A stretch of DNA of 64,000 nucleotides from Amborella trichopoda (Eukaryota > Streptophyta > Magnoliopsida > Amborellales > Amborellaceae), in contig NW_006499563.1 of the NCBI RefSeq assembly GCF_000471905.2, positions 5,583,356-5,647,355 on the forward strand. The letters are read 5' to 3'. The translations under genes and the position numbers were made by a program. Under the pieces are notes generated by a model, which worked only from the letters and a program-made list of their open reading frames with translations, had not been told where the DNA came from and did no database searches. Position 1 is the stretch's first letter. Each line of letters opens with the position of its first letter. Shown piece after piece: positions 45,980 to 57,655 of this stretch.

Positions 45980-46798
45980 ATGAAACTGATTAGTTGGAAT
46001 GTTCAAGAGTTGGGGGATGTAAAGAGGAAGCGTGAAGTTTTGATGCTGGTTCAGTCTCATAAACCAAAAATTTTATTGTTGCAAGAAACTAAGATGTTTG
46101 CTCCTTCGGTCATTTCAATTAGAGATGTGTGTGTGTAGTGGGGGGGGGGGGGGGGGTCGGGGGTGAGGGGACTGGTTGATTTTGTGGGTTGGGATTCGGT
46201 AGGTTTTTCTTGTGGTCCATGGACTGTATGGGACCTGACGAGCCATATACTCGTACGGTTTGTTGTAGGGGAAAGAGTTTGTACAGTTGTTTTTGAAGGG
46301 ATAACTGATGGTTGTCAGTGGGTTTGCTTCAATGTGTATGGTCCTATCTCTAGTTTTCCAAAAGAGGAGTTTCTGAATGAAATTAACTCTATGATTGTGC
46401 AATTTAATCTTCCTTTTAGCATAGGTAGTCAATTCAATATGATCAGATGGCCAGTAGAAATATCATCTAATTCTTCTTTGAATCATTCTATGGGTATGAT
46501 TAATCAGTTCATAATGAGCCATCATCTGGTAGATTTACCTATAAATGGAGTGCTTTATACTTGGTCTAGTAACTCTTTAGATACTTTGATCCAAAGTATG
46601 ATTGACCATTTTTTTATTTTGGATAATTGGGAATCGAAATATCCATTGGTAAACGTTAACGCACTCACTAAGTTATCTTCTGATCATATTCCTATGTACT
46701 TACAAACTAATAATGTGAATATGCACCAAAAACCTTTTCAGTTGAATTTGGAATGGTTGGAGGAAACGTATGTGGTAGATTTGATTTTGAATGCTTGA
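45980..46798 (+). pseudogene. LINE ORF2 endonuclease domain (APE type)
   Basis: The ATG at 45980 opens MKLISWNVQELGDVKRKREV and continues with a LLLQETKM block: the N-terminal Asn and catalytic Glu of an AP-type endonuclease. The frame 46163-46798 continues with FNVYGPISSFPKEEFLNEI, SQFNMIRWPVE (normally GDFNVIR), LPINGVLYTWSS and LTKLSSDHIPMYL, with the final S-D-H retained. The catalytic GDFN has become SQFN and part of the preceding block is missing, so the domain is dead. A 17-G run at 46140-46156 separates the two frames. Confidence 0.8.
46140..46156 (+). repeat. Poly-G run in LINE ORF2
   Basis: Seventeen consecutive G followed by TCGGGGGTGAGGGG. Long pure G tracts are rare in this AT-rich context, could fold as a quadruplex and are error-prone in sequencing. 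Confidence 0.9.
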
Positions 46799-47299
46799 AA
46801 TAACTCCTTTTGTTTGGGTTGGTTTGGTTTCCGCATCCATAAAAAGTTGGTGAACATAAAACATAAGTTTATCCAGTGGAAAAAGGATACAAAATTTCAT
46901 GTGAAAAATAAGATAGAGGAAGTGAAGATGAATTTGGATATGATTGAGTTGGCCATCCCAAATGGAGGAAGTTTATCTATTCAATTGAAGAAGAAAATAT
47001 GTGTCTCATGAACACACTTCACGATTATCCGACATCAGATGAAATATATTGGAAACTGAATTCGAGAGTTAAGTTTCTTAAAGAAAGGGAATTTAAATAC
47101 AAAACTATTTCATGCTATAGCTAATGCTAGGAGAAGGCATAATGATATATCTGGAATTAATTTTGAGGGAGTAACGGTGCAGGATAGATTAGCCTGAGAA
47201 TCAAAATTTGTTACTCATTTTCAAATATTATATTCTAAAGATATGACTTTTACCCCGAGATTGGATGGACTTCAGTTTCAAGGTCTATCAACTCAGTAA

Positions 47300-48190
47300 A
47301 CTAACTCTTTAGAAGTATGGGCTACATAGAAAGAGGTGAGAAGGGCAACTTTTGCTCTTCCAAGAGAAAGCGCCAGGTCCAGATGGATTTCCATTAAGAT
47401 TTTTCTAAATATTCTAGGAGTTAAAAAAATTCGAGTTATTGATGATGGTGAATGAATTTTTGGATAAGGTTCTTTAAGTAGAGTGATAAACTCTACTTAT
47501 ATAACATTAATTTCAAAGAAAAATTCAATAATTGGGATTTCTGATATACGCCCTATTAGCTTGTTTATGCTCATGTATAAGATAATAACAAAAGTTCTAG
47601 CTGAGATATTAAAAGGGGTAGGTGATGAAAATGGTTATCAATGGTCCTCAATCGACATTTATCCATGGTAGGATAATCACTGATGGGGTGGTTCTAATAG
47701 TGCAGGGCTGCATTCACTCTAGAGTTATTCATGGGGAGCCAAGGGTATAGATCAAATTAGACTTGGAAAAGTGTATGATTGTGTAGACTGGGATGTGCTA
47801 TTGGAAGTCTTAAGATGTATGGGGTTTGGAGATAAATGGTGTAAATGGATCAGTGGCTGTCTTTCAAGCACTCATTTCTCAGTTTTGATAGAAGGAAGTA
47901 CAAAAGGATTTTTTCTGGCATCCAGAGGGCTAAGACAAGGTGATCCTCTTTCCCCTTTTTTGTTCACAATCATGGGGGAAGCTTTCAGTAGAGCCATTTT
48001 CAATGTAGCGAACTGGGGAAATTTTGAAGGATTCAAAGTGACACCATAGAGACAGCAGATATCTCATCTGCAATATGCGAATGACACATTATTGTTTTAC
48101 TTGGCATTGGTAGATCAGATTGTGAACATTAGAATTAATGCTTTAATGCAGTGAAGTTGCTCTTGGCCTAGAGGTAAATTTTGACAAAAC
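47300..48190 (+). pseudogene. LINE ORF2 reverse transcriptase domain
   Basis: Blocks in order: ESAPGPDGFPLRFF near 47370, STYITLISKKNSI and DIRPISLFMLMYKIITKVLA at 47483-47671, then in the frame at 47771-48049 YDCVDWDVLLEVLRCMGFG, FFLASRGLRQGDPLSPFLF. These are the L1 RT fingers and palm motifs. The catalytic box reads YANDTLLF near 48075 instead of YADD, and a stop precedes it. A frameshift separates KLDLEK from the following YDCVDWD. The domain breaks off where A2 begins. Confidence 0.85.
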
Positions 48191-48197
48191 ATCCATT

Positions 48198-49035
48198 TGT
48201 TTATAGTGCAAAATAGGAGAGATCCTTAGACGAAGATCCCTCGGATCTTGAACACCACAAACTAACTTTTTTAAAAAAAAGTGATAGAGATAGTGGGGGC
48301 AATCAAATTCGGATTTGAGGCCAGATCTGCTCAGAAATGAGCAGATCTACTTTCAGATCAGTGGCAGTGCCAACATATGAAATAAAACAGATTTAATCTA
48401 ATAAAAATAAAACCACAAAAAATAAATTCAAAAAGGTGAAAGAAAGACCAAACTGGACCAGTTGACTTGGGACTCTTGAGGCTTCAAGGCCTTGCTCATA
48501 TAAGGACCAACTGAGTTTAGGTTGTGCGTCCTCTTTCTCTCTCTCTCTTCAAGTTTTTACTAAGCCTTGGCTTGGTTGAATGGATTTATTGATCTAAAGG
48601 TAGCTTAAAAATAGGATTTTCTTAGGTCTAGGTTTTTGTCCTAGCTCTTACCCTTTTGGCCTACACGTCCCACCTTTTTTTTTCTATGCTCTCCCCACCC
48701 AAGTGGTACGATAGTTTATTTTTCTTATAGGCCTAATGGGGATGTAGAATGGAAACTATGGGAGTGGCTAGGTGTAGAATATAGAATTACTAAAAGCTGG
48801 GGATTTACTAGGTGTGGAATCGATAACTATTAAAAGCTGGGGATTGCAAGGTGTGGAATGGATACATACTAAAAGTTGGGGATTTGCTAGGGCTGGAAAT
48901 AATACCTACTAAAACTATGGGATTTGCTAGGTGTGGATCATAGGATGGGAGAATGGACTATGGTGGTCTATGGTTTAGGGTCTACTAAAATAGTGTGGGC
49001 CCACAAAATTATCCAGATTTAAAAGGGTATCTATA
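48198..49035 (-). repeat. A2 3' LTR
   Basis: On the plus strand it starts TGTTTATAGTGCAAAATAGG, matching TGTTTCTGATGCAAAATCTG of A1, and ends GGGTATCTATA against GGGTGTCTACA. The CAGATCTGCTCAGAAATGAGC segment near 48325 is shared. At 838 bp it is shorter than the A1 LTR and lacks the GGCGAC palindromes. Confidence 0.75.
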
Positions 49036-50640
49036 ATTGCTCCGTTTTGGAACTCCCTATCCTCCGAGGGACATGTTAGTAGCAAAGAAGTAGACACTTT
49101 AGAGTTCCCTATCTTTCAAGAGGCAGGTGAGTGACAAAGACGGTGGCATTCTCTGTCCTTCGAGGGGTAGGTGAACGACAAAATAATGTAGACATTTTAA
49201 ATATCATCTTAATGTTATGTGGTCAGAGGGCACACCAACTAATCCCTCCAACTCATTGCGCTCCCGAGCTCACCCACCTAGGTCATTTTCATCCGATGGT
49301 TTTCGGCATGAGATATCGGTGAGTTACATAAGCTTGAAACTCGAGTTGGATTTTCTGGCCATGCCACTTAACTTCAAGGGTTGTCACAATTTCAAATTCT
49401 TAAACCTGATAGTTTCTTTGATTTCCTTAGTGTTTCCTAAGGCTTTTTATAAGTTTTTCCTATTTAGGAAAACGCTTGTTTGCAAAAAGGTCTTGTCTGG
49501 ATAATTTTGAAAGAGAGAGATGAAGAGATGAAGCGACAACGCGGTAAATAATCATTTACAGGTGTCCAAGCTCCTTTGTTTTAGAAGATGTCTGAGATAT
49601 TTTTAAAAGAGGAAGAGAATTGAAATAGAACCCAGAGCAAGGACAGGTTATGATTTTAACAAGGAAATTAAAGTTTTAAAAAATACAAGGCATATAATGA
49701 AAATTTTGAGAAAAGAAAGATATTTTGAAAAACAAATTTTGGTTAGCAGTTTTAACTCCTGCAACCATAGAGCCCTCTAAGGAGTTCAACATCATGCAAC
49801 GATGAACGGTGTAGTCGGCAGTTATACTCATACAACCATGGAGTTTTTATTATTATTTATTATTATTATTGTTGCTACTTCTGTTGGGGGGTGGTTTTCT
49901 TTTAATGTAGGTCTTATAGTTTAAACACTTGTGACCCCTTTGGTGGACCACCCTATGTGAGCGTATTGGGTCCTTGCTTTAATCTTCGGAACGGGGAATC
50001 ATCAAGTATTTCTTTATCTTCCAACCTTAGCTCTTGTATTGCAAGTCAAGGAGAGTTCTCTGGAGTTTCGGGCTAAACATAGTCTTGAAAATACAGGATA
50101 CTGCCCCTGGGTGTTCCGAATCTCTTCTGGATTTTCGATTTCGTTCCTCCACCACTCACCTTTCAAAGTTTTAGATGATCTACATCCTTAACAATGTTCC
50201 ATCAAGCTAATGCTTATTGATTTTCTTTTAACACCACTTTGACTCAAGGGGAGGAAGAGAAGATGTTTAGATAGAAAATACTTTGGAGAGTAGAAGGAAG
50301 GAAAGAACTTCCTTCTTTTATCCCATCGCCCCAGGGTTCCTTTCAAATTTTCATCCCGGTGACATTTTTTCCAACGCTAGAGAATCCTTTCGGACTTTTA
50401 GCCCAGCGAATGAGGTTTTTTTGTTTATTTTCTCATCGCCCCGGGATCCTTTCGGATTTTCACCTCGGTGATATTGTTTCCAACGCTTGGGAATCATTTT
50501 GGATTTTATCCCTACGGATGATATTTTATTTTATTTTATTTATTTTTATTTTTTTGAAGAAGAAAAGAATGACAAAGGAAAATGAGGGGCAAGAAGAAGA
50601 GTAAAAGGTGCCCCTTTTTTTTGTAATATGCCTTAAGATC
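49036..50640 (-). other. A2 3' region, no gene seen
   Basis: The first 750 bp follow A1 2779-3490 closely. Further on, 50324-50540 holds two ~110-bp tandem units (CATCGCCCC...TTTCCAACGCT, starts 50324 and 50434) and an ATTTT-rich tract at 50520-50560. No coding remains were recognised, and the antisense PMD gene of A1 was not found here. Confidence 0.55.
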
Positions 50641-51456
50641 ATGTACTAATTCGATTATCTTTCCCTCCTCCAAGTGGCAGAGAGGTTCTAATATTGTTCT
50701 TCCTTTGATTTCCCTCGACCCAAGTTAGCATCCAAAATCTCCTTGACAATGGTTGTTGAATCTCCATTGAAATTTTCCTTTAAATTGCTCCGCTTGAACC
50801 TTGATTTTGGGACTAAAATCACTCTCAATTTTCTAATCCCTCAGTCTTCTGTATGGACGGATAGGCTCACAAGGGTTTTCACGTTAATGGAGTACTTGAA
50901 ATGTGAGGCATGAATTCCTCATTTGGTTATTTGCAAAATGACGAGAGATCACCCAACTCCTTTTCGGTAATCTTTTCATTGCAAATTTTGAATTGCTTTT
51001 CGGAGGTTAACTCCATGGTAGGCTCATTTTCAGTGCTCAAGCTTAGGTGAAACTCTCGCACAAGAGGAGTGTTGGAGTTGGTATTACATGGCCTTACGGC
51101 ATGTTGGAAGTCAACGAAGAAGGGTCCAATCTCATTAGTCGCCCCTATTGTATTAAATGGCCTTAAGACGTGTTGGGAATCAACAAACAAGGGTTCAATC
51201 TCATTAGTTTCCCCTATTGGATCCTCTTCCTGAGAGGAGTTTGTCCCTATTGAATATTTTGATGGGATTTGCTCTGCAGGGCTTTCTGTTCCATTGGGAA
51301 CTTGTTCTTCACAGGATTAATTCTCTTTATATGGTGGTGCTCTGGTTATCGGAGATGTGCTAATGTCTTCAATGAAGTTTAGAGAGCATGCCTTTTGAGG
51401 AGGTAACATGGTCGGATTTTCAATATCCAATTCTTGATCCTAGATCTGTGGATCAT
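50641..51456 (-). other. A2 stretch with a 75-bp duplication, product unknown
   Basis: The minus-strand frame 50927-51190 contains a repeated FVD-QH--RP-NT pattern. This reflects a ~75-bp tandem duplication of DNA near 51085-51230 (GCCTTACGGCATGTTGG and GCCTTAAGACGTGTTGG). No known domain is visible. It may be the distal part of the A2 polyprotein. Confidence 0.4.
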
Positions 51457-53338
51457 TCAAGAAATCGTGTGAAGGTGGCCAGGTGGGCCCTTCAGAATTT
51501 CCAAAGGTTCGAGCTCTATCAACTCTAGTGAAGATGCGAAATTTTTTGGAATAGTCAAATTTGGGTTCTTTGCTTCTCTATCATCTATAATTGGGTTCAC
51601 CTCGAGAGGTGACTCGATTAAATCTTCTAAGCTTGGCTCCTCATCCCATATAAGTGGGTTGGCTAAGAAGTCTTGTGAAGGTGGCCCAGGTGGGCCCCTT
51701 AGACTTTCCAAAGGTCAGACTTCTTCTGATATTTTTGGTGTTGGCCCCTTGTCTGGAAGCGTAATAGGAGACTTTGGGGCGTTGACCCTTTGTTTGGAAG
51801 ATGAGCCCATCTCGTTGATCTGCATCACATAAATTTCTAAAACGTCGTCCTCATCATATTGATCCCACTTCAATGGGTCGTCAAGGTTTTGAGGTGAAGG
51901 GCTTCCTTTTAGATCTTGCTCATTTGCCCCCGCACGAGTTATTATCCCAGAATTAAGGTTTTTATTACCGTCATGGGCATGGGAATCCATAGCTTCAAAA
52001 CCTTGGTTGAGCTTATGCTTGAGTTCATATTGCTTTTGTGAGTTTAATTCTTTGCCACACATGTATGAACCATTTATTGTTTTAACTTGGAAGTACGGGT
52101 TGAAGGTTTCATATGACCTAGTGTGACTCTTAATGATGAGGATTTCTTGTACCACTTTTGATATCGTGGAGTGGAATTCCATATGCGATAGCCATTTCTT
52201 TTCCCCTTTCTCTGGTTATGGGCTTGGAGCTAAGATCATCCTCACTGCTTTGATCTTGAGTATCCTTAGTCATTAACTCTTGGGTGAGGTTATGCTTATT
52301 TTGTCCTTCATCTACTGGACTTTTCAGTTGATTTCTTTTTGTGCTCCACGGACTTTCTGGATATTCTTCGGGTTTGGGCACAACTTGTGATTCTCTTGAG
52401 TTAATCAGGTTGACATTAGTATTCTTTGTCGAGACATCTAGAGTTTCTGATTCACCTTTGCCATCTTCCTTTTTGACACTTATCATGCCGTTATCAATGA
52501 GATCTTGAACTCTATATCTGAAAGCTCGACATTCCTCAGTGCGATGGGCATAGTTTTGATGCCAATTGCACCATCGAGATGTATCGCTTGCATGAGAAGG
52601 AGGAATCTTGGCTTTTGCCGGTATTTCTATGAGTCTTGCCTTAAGCAACTTCTTAAGGACATTGGTCATAGGCTCATTAATGGAAGTGAATTCCCATGGT
52701 GTGGAAGTATGCATTTTAGTCCTCTCTTGTGAATGGTTTGCAAAAGGGTTTCTTTTCTTGATCATGTTCACTTGTCCTTCTTGAGAGGCTTTTTCGACTG
52801 CAACTTTATCTTCCTTGGCTCACTCGTATCATGATATTCTTTCAAGCATAACATCAAACAAGTAAGGGACTGCACCCATACTGAAGAACATGACATAATG
52901 CCAAGCTTACCTTCACGTCTTCAGGGAGTGGAGTTTTAATAACCCGCATAGCGGCCTTTCTGAATCTGATTATAAAGATAGAAGGAGACTTGCCCGACTT
53001 CTGTTCGATGGAAGTTAACCCACCAATGGTGACATGCCTTGGCATGTCTCCATTATAGCGGGAGGAATTGCTTGAACATTTCGTCAAGAGTTGCTTGAGG
53101 GTCATCCTTCATGAATCTTCGGTGCCACATCAAGGGTTCTTCTGATAAGCTATGTGAGAACATGACCTTAAGTTGGTTGGGTTGATCTTGTAATGTGTGG
53201 ACCATCAATAAGTAGGCATTGATGTGGGCCTCAAGATCCTCTTTCCTTGAAAATATGTTTTTGAACTGTGGCATCACAAACCCCACTGGTAGATCTTCTA
53301 GGTGTCCTAGAATATTTTGTATGTAAGCTTTAGGAGTT
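51457..53338 (-). pseudogene. A2 gag remains
   Basis: Frame 53053-53286 has KVMFSHSLSEEPLMWHRRFM, the Gag core seen in A1 as ALTWHRRM. Frame 52854-53105 continues the core (KSGKSPSIFIIRFRKAAMRV). Frame 52130-52771 has the knuckle CNWHQNYAHRTEECRAFRYR. Frames 51715-52182 and 51457-51711 resemble the A1 segment upstream of its protease (SPITLPDKGPTP). Protease itself is not seen. Broken. Confidence 0.7.
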
Positions 53339-54079
53339 GATCACAAACCCCACTGGCAGATGACCACGTAGTGAGAGAGGAATATACGTGAGGTAGGGAC
53401 CAACCTCACTTGGGTCCATGACTTATTCGAGTTTATTCACGCGGGTTCCCTCTTAGATCATGACGAAAAGCCCCCCAGCTGCTTCACCTAGTTCGGAATC
53501 ACCTCCCATGACCTACAATCTCCTTGTTTTTTGCACAACACTATCATGGTTAACTTGTAAGACAAGTGGGCTGGAGGACCCACCTTTGTCTTAGGGTAAT
53601 GCACATTCGTGGGAAGGTGAGAAATTAGAGTGATGAATAAGAAGGTTCGAATAAAGAAAGAAAAGAGAAAAGAACTTGACAAGGGAACGAGACTAGCATG
53701 ATAGTTGGACCAGTACAATGACCGACTTGGAGTGGTAGAAAGACGGGCATGGTAACTTGGACTAGCACGACGACAATACTACTCGAAACCAAGGTCAATA
53801 TGACTGTCAAAATCTGGTGTTGCAGTAAGACGGGCATGGTACTCAGGACCAGCACGATGACAATACTGCTCGACAGCCAGACTGCTATGATAGTGCTAGA
53901 CTGAGTCTACCCTTCAGTCAAGCGATAATGATGAGAAAACAGAAGAAACAAAGGGGTGAGACGACGAAGAGAGAGGATCTCATCGGCGTTGAACATCGCC
54001 ACCCACAACTTTGGAGTAACAGTGTCGCGGCCCCTAGATGCCGCTGGAAACTACTGCTCACGGCGAAAGGAACGGCATT

Positions 54080-54450
54080 AGGCATCGCCGTTAGCAACAC
54101 GAGAAGGCAGCACATCCCTCCATAGGCGGTGATAGGCATTGCCATTGACAACACGAGAAGGCAACACATCCCTTTGTGGGCAGCGATAGCTTATGGTGAG
54201 GTGCACGACTATAAATTCTCATGAAACGCACAATGCAAGCTTCTTGTGAAGCGCACGACGGTAGGCATGGGATATAAGAGAAGCTTGCGGACGGTGATAG
54301 GCATCGTTGTTGGCAACACGAGAAGGCAGCACGTCCCTTAAGGGCAACGATAGCTTCTAGGGAGGTGCACGACAATAACTCTTCGTGAAGCACACAACGA
54401 TAGGCGTGGGATGCAAGAGAAGCTTGCAAACGGTGATAGGTATTGATGCG
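54080..54450 (-). repeat. U5 subrepeats in the B-LTR fragment
   Basis: Two ~170-bp tandem units share CGGTGATAGGCATYG, GGCAACACGAGAAGGCA and TGCACGAC...TTCTCATGAA-like blocks (starts near 54124 and 54291). A third partial copy precedes them. They correspond to the U5 repeats of B1 but with a longer unit. Confidence 0.65.
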
Positions 54451-54715
54451 ATCATTAGCGGGTGGCGAAAGGCATCATCATCTGTGATAGGCGTGCAACA
54501 GGGTGAAACTCTTACGGGTGGCAATGGGCATCACCGTCTGTGCTTACGCAGGACGCCAAGGATACACCTGCGGACGACGATAATCATCACCGTCCGTGAA
54601 CCTCATTGAGAAATAAAGAAGAATGTTGAGAGGGAGAAAGAAACTCGCTTATGACACTACCATCGCCATGCACGACCTGTGAAACAACAGGAGGGAAAAA
54701 AAGAAAGAAAGAGGC

Positions 54716-54742
54716 ATGCACGGCACTGCCACTGCCGTGCAT
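54716..54742. repeat. Perfect 10-bp dyad in family-B LTR
   Basis: ATGCACGGCA, seven bases CTGCCAC, TGCCGTGCAT. The same site in B1 3' LTR (37389-37418) retains pairing with wobble, and in the 5' LTR (21422-21448) is partly decayed. Confidence 0.8.
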
Positions 54743-54961
54743 AGCCTCTAAGAAAAACTTTGATGGAAGAGAAAGAAAAGAAGTGAGAGAAGAGGAGAGA
54801 GGAAAGAAGTGAAGAGAGAGAATGATGTTTACCTTAAGCCCAAGGGTGCCGACCCAAAAGTTCCTCTCTCCTTCCTCTCTCTCTCAAGACGCAAACCAAC
54901 AATGAGAAAAGATTGAAATTTTACTACGCAAAGTTTGGTCCTCGTACAATGGTAGTACGTG

Positions 54962-54972
54962 ATATATATAGA
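54962..54972 (-). promoter_or_regulatory. TATA box in the B-LTR fragment
   Basis: CTATATATATC on the minus strand, after a CATGTTTGGGCAAAA segment that matches the CACGTTTGGGGCACAA of B1 just upstream of its TATA box. Confidence 0.45.
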
Positions 54973-56284
54973 GTTTTGCCCAAACATGGGTGGATTGATC
55001 AAAAATAAACTAATTGTTGAAAATTAAGATTGAATTGAATTAAATAGAATAATAAAATAGGGTACAAAATAAATGATTTGCCCCTTCCTAACAATGAAAG
55101 AAATTCCAGAGTAGTCCCTACTGCTGCCTTAAAATGTGCATGATCTTTCATGGACGATTCGGGATTGCTCTGGTGCATGTTTGTCTGAAAGATGATTGTT
55201 TTCTTGTAAGGCTCGGTATAACGATTGATTTGATACCAACTTTGAACCATGGATAATGTTTTTAAGCTACGATCATACGACTTGAAATTTGGATGGATCT
55301 TGCAAACTTCAGATCGATAGTGTGCTTGTTCTTTGATTATTTCTGTTATTTCTTTCTTGGATCACACTGAGCATACCGTCACGATCGTGTGGCAACAAAC
55401 GCAGCTCAATTTCGTGCTCGGACGAAGATTTCGCACCTTTTGCGTTTTGGCCGGAATTTGAAATTTCGACACTGATATTTATAGCCACTTCATCGGCTTC
55501 GTGTGTGAATCTGACTGTTTATATGCATGGAATTTGGATTAGTGATAGCCATGGACCTTATGCATGTGATGCAACTGGTTTCACATCAATCGGGGTCGTG
55601 AGCGTCGTGATTTGTCCGCTCGAATGAGGTGTGTCATTGCTGATTTTCTTGCAACTTCTTTCACGGATTGGCAACTTCTCTCTAGCTTTTCTTGGTGCTC
55701 GGGCGTCGTCATAAGGCGTGCCACATAGCGAAACACTCATCTTGACGAGACTTATACGCTCACAAAATTTGGCATGATCTAACCTCGGACGAGTGAGAAA
55801 TGAGCGTCGCAAGTCATTGTTTGTGACTGCCCCTTTAATGGTGATTACTTGCAGGGTGGCTACACGGGAATAGTGTGCGACTCCTCTTGTTTTGATCTTT
55901 TACCCCTAACTTCTTCTTGGAGTGTCTGTTTAAGCTGAAATTTGACCCCTAATGGTTTTCAATCATGTAGGATTCAATGTCAGTGGTCCCACAAATTTTT
56001 GAAGCACCAAAAGTAGGGTTCCAGTTATAGAGGCTCATTTCAAGGTGTTGGAGGCTTATTCTACAGATACGGTTTCTCAGTTTGCAGTACCATATACATG
56101 TTGAAATATGACAAAACTTGACAAGAGACTTTTTGAATTCTTTATGAAGATCTTGACCAGTTCTGGGGCCATTCTAAGACTATCAAAATTTCCACTATTT
56201 GTCTGGCTTTATTGACTGAATTCTTTTCTTATTTTGCATTGGGGACCCATGGTGCTGAAAAATGTCTTCAAACACTCTGACCTT

Positions 56285-57207
56285 GGGTGGCTAGGTCAAC
56301 CTAACATTGACCTTGATTGGATGATCTATCCCTAGGGTAAGAGTATTCTCTTGCCCCAGCATTAGACTGAAAGAGTGAAGGAATGCCATAGCTATTGCCA
56401 AATGGAATCTACCCTCGAGGTAGACTTGGGCTCCGGTGATGATTAGAATTAGACCTCTGACCCGTAGTGGGTTGGATTGGTAGGCTAATAGCCCTAGGAT
56501 TATCCTAGTTTGAGCCACTATGTTGGACTTGGCATATGATTTGAGCTTTTGACCTTACTTTCATGGATTGAGTGCTCTGGATGGTGTGTCCTCTATTAAG
56601 TAGGTCTTGAAAGTAAGCATGCACCTTAGGATTGTCTTTATAACGAGTTAGGACAAAACCATGATCTTTACTGGTGATGGGTTGCTTGGGTAAACTTTCC
56701 CTAGTTGTATGTGAACCCACTAGCCCACTAACTTGCTGATTGCTAAGACTTGAATGTTGGGCTACTGATTAACCATCGCGGTTCACACGACTAAGATCGG
56801 TTGACTCAAATATTTGGGTCGAAACTTTATTCTTGTTGTGCCGATTGGATTTGAGGTTAACCCCTATGTGTTGGAGGATTTCCCCCGGCCTGACCCCTGG
56901 ATCCAGATTTCCCCTTCCCTGACCCCTTTACTATGATCCAGATTCATAGACTCGGAGAGATCTAAACTCGATGCCTTACGGTAGAGCTAGTCTGACTCTA
57001 GGGGCAAAACGCTAACTAAGACCTAGGCTAGAACCTAGATTGGATGAAATCTGCTGGACTAGGTGGGTTTTGGTTCAGACCCTGAACTAGGGTAAGCCTA
57101 GTCTAGCTCTAAAGGAAACTCTAAGCTTAGACCTATGCTAGAACCTAGACTGAGACCTAAACTAGATGGGTACGAGTCTCAGCTCGGACCAAGAGCAGGT
57201 CTAGGTC
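56285..57207 (-). pseudogene. A2 gag N-terminal and leader remains
   Basis: Minus-strand frames 56505-56720 (GFVLTRYKDNPKVHAYFQDL) and 56291-56518 lie where the Gag N-terminus is expected. From about 56980 to 57207 the sequence is nearly that of the A1 leader at 15150-15380 (GTACGAGTCTCAGCTCNGAC). It ends abruptly at the B2 LTR. Confidence 0.6.
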
Positions 57208-57339
57208 CCAATTGTCAAACAGGGGTAATTCTGGCTAGCAAAGTCCACACAAAATCCTCAGCTGTCAGGATCCAATCACAACACAAGATGGCGCACTCGA
57301 GAATGAGAGTCTCACAAGATCACCCAAATTTCAACTTCA

Positions 57340-57655
57340 AAATAAAAAAGAGTCCCTGAGGGTGGGGGTGATGAACAATAGACCCCTCAAAATAAAAAAG
57401 AGTCCCTGAGGGTGGGGGCCATGAACAATAAACCCCTCAAAATCAAAGAGAGTCCTTGAGGATGAGGATGATGACCGAAAGATCCCTCTAACAAACAAAG
57501 AGAGTCCCTGAGGGTGAGGACGATGACCAAAAGATCCCTCCCAACAAACAAAGAGAGTCCTTGAGGGTGAGGACGATGACCGAAAGATCCCTCCAAAAGC
57601 CCAAGAGAGTCCTTGACGGTGAGGACGACGATTGAAAGATCCCTCAAAAACACAA
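57340..57655. repeat. ~58-bp minisatellite in B2 LTR
   Basis: About six units contain AGAGAGTCCCTGAGGGTGAG, GACGATGACCGAAAGATCCC and TCCAACAAACAA. Similarity between units is high. The B1 LTR has no such array at the equivalent place (19310-19690). Confidence 0.9.

Larger units (their letters stand above)
43840..48197 (+). mobile_element. L1-type LINE, broken and cut off at its 3' end
   Basis: ORF1 remains (about 43860-44815), then a spacer, ORF2 endonuclease (45980-46798) and reverse transcriptase (about 47300-48190). The order and motifs are those of plant L1 elements. It ends abruptly in the RT palm region where the A2 LTR begins at 48198; the remainder is not in the window. Many stops and frameshifts interrupt both ORFs, so it is inactive. 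The left edge is uncertain. Confidence 0.8.
53340..56280 (-). repeat. Reverse family-B LTR fragment inside A2
   Basis: Read in reverse it follows the B1 and B2 LTRs from a point equivalent to about 58000 in B2 (GTGCTGAAAAA near 56252) to a point equivalent to about 38560 in B1. It has the TATA box (54962-54972), the perfect dyad (54716-54742) and U5 subrepeats. Both LTR ends are missing, so it is a truncated remnant, not a clean solo LTR. It separates two parts of A2. Confidence 0.7.
48198..57207 (-). mobile_element. Element A2: A-family relative without pol, inserted in the LINE and cut by B2
   Basis: Minus-strand element: 3' LTR (48198-49035), 3' region (49036-51450), gag remains (51457-53338 and 56285-56720) and leader (56721-57207). 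A reverse B-LTR fragment (53340-56280) lies inside. The match to A1 is plain at both ends, e.g. the segment after the LTR (49036-49400) and the leader block 57000-57207. Protease, RT, RNase H and integrase were not found between gag and 3' region. The right end is missing because B2 starts at 57213. Broken, old. Confidence 0.7.

Noticed and set aside
53340-56280. Considered as a clean solo LTR of family B
   Set aside because: Both LTR ends are missing compared with B1 and B2 and no target duplication was seen, so it is called a truncated fragment.
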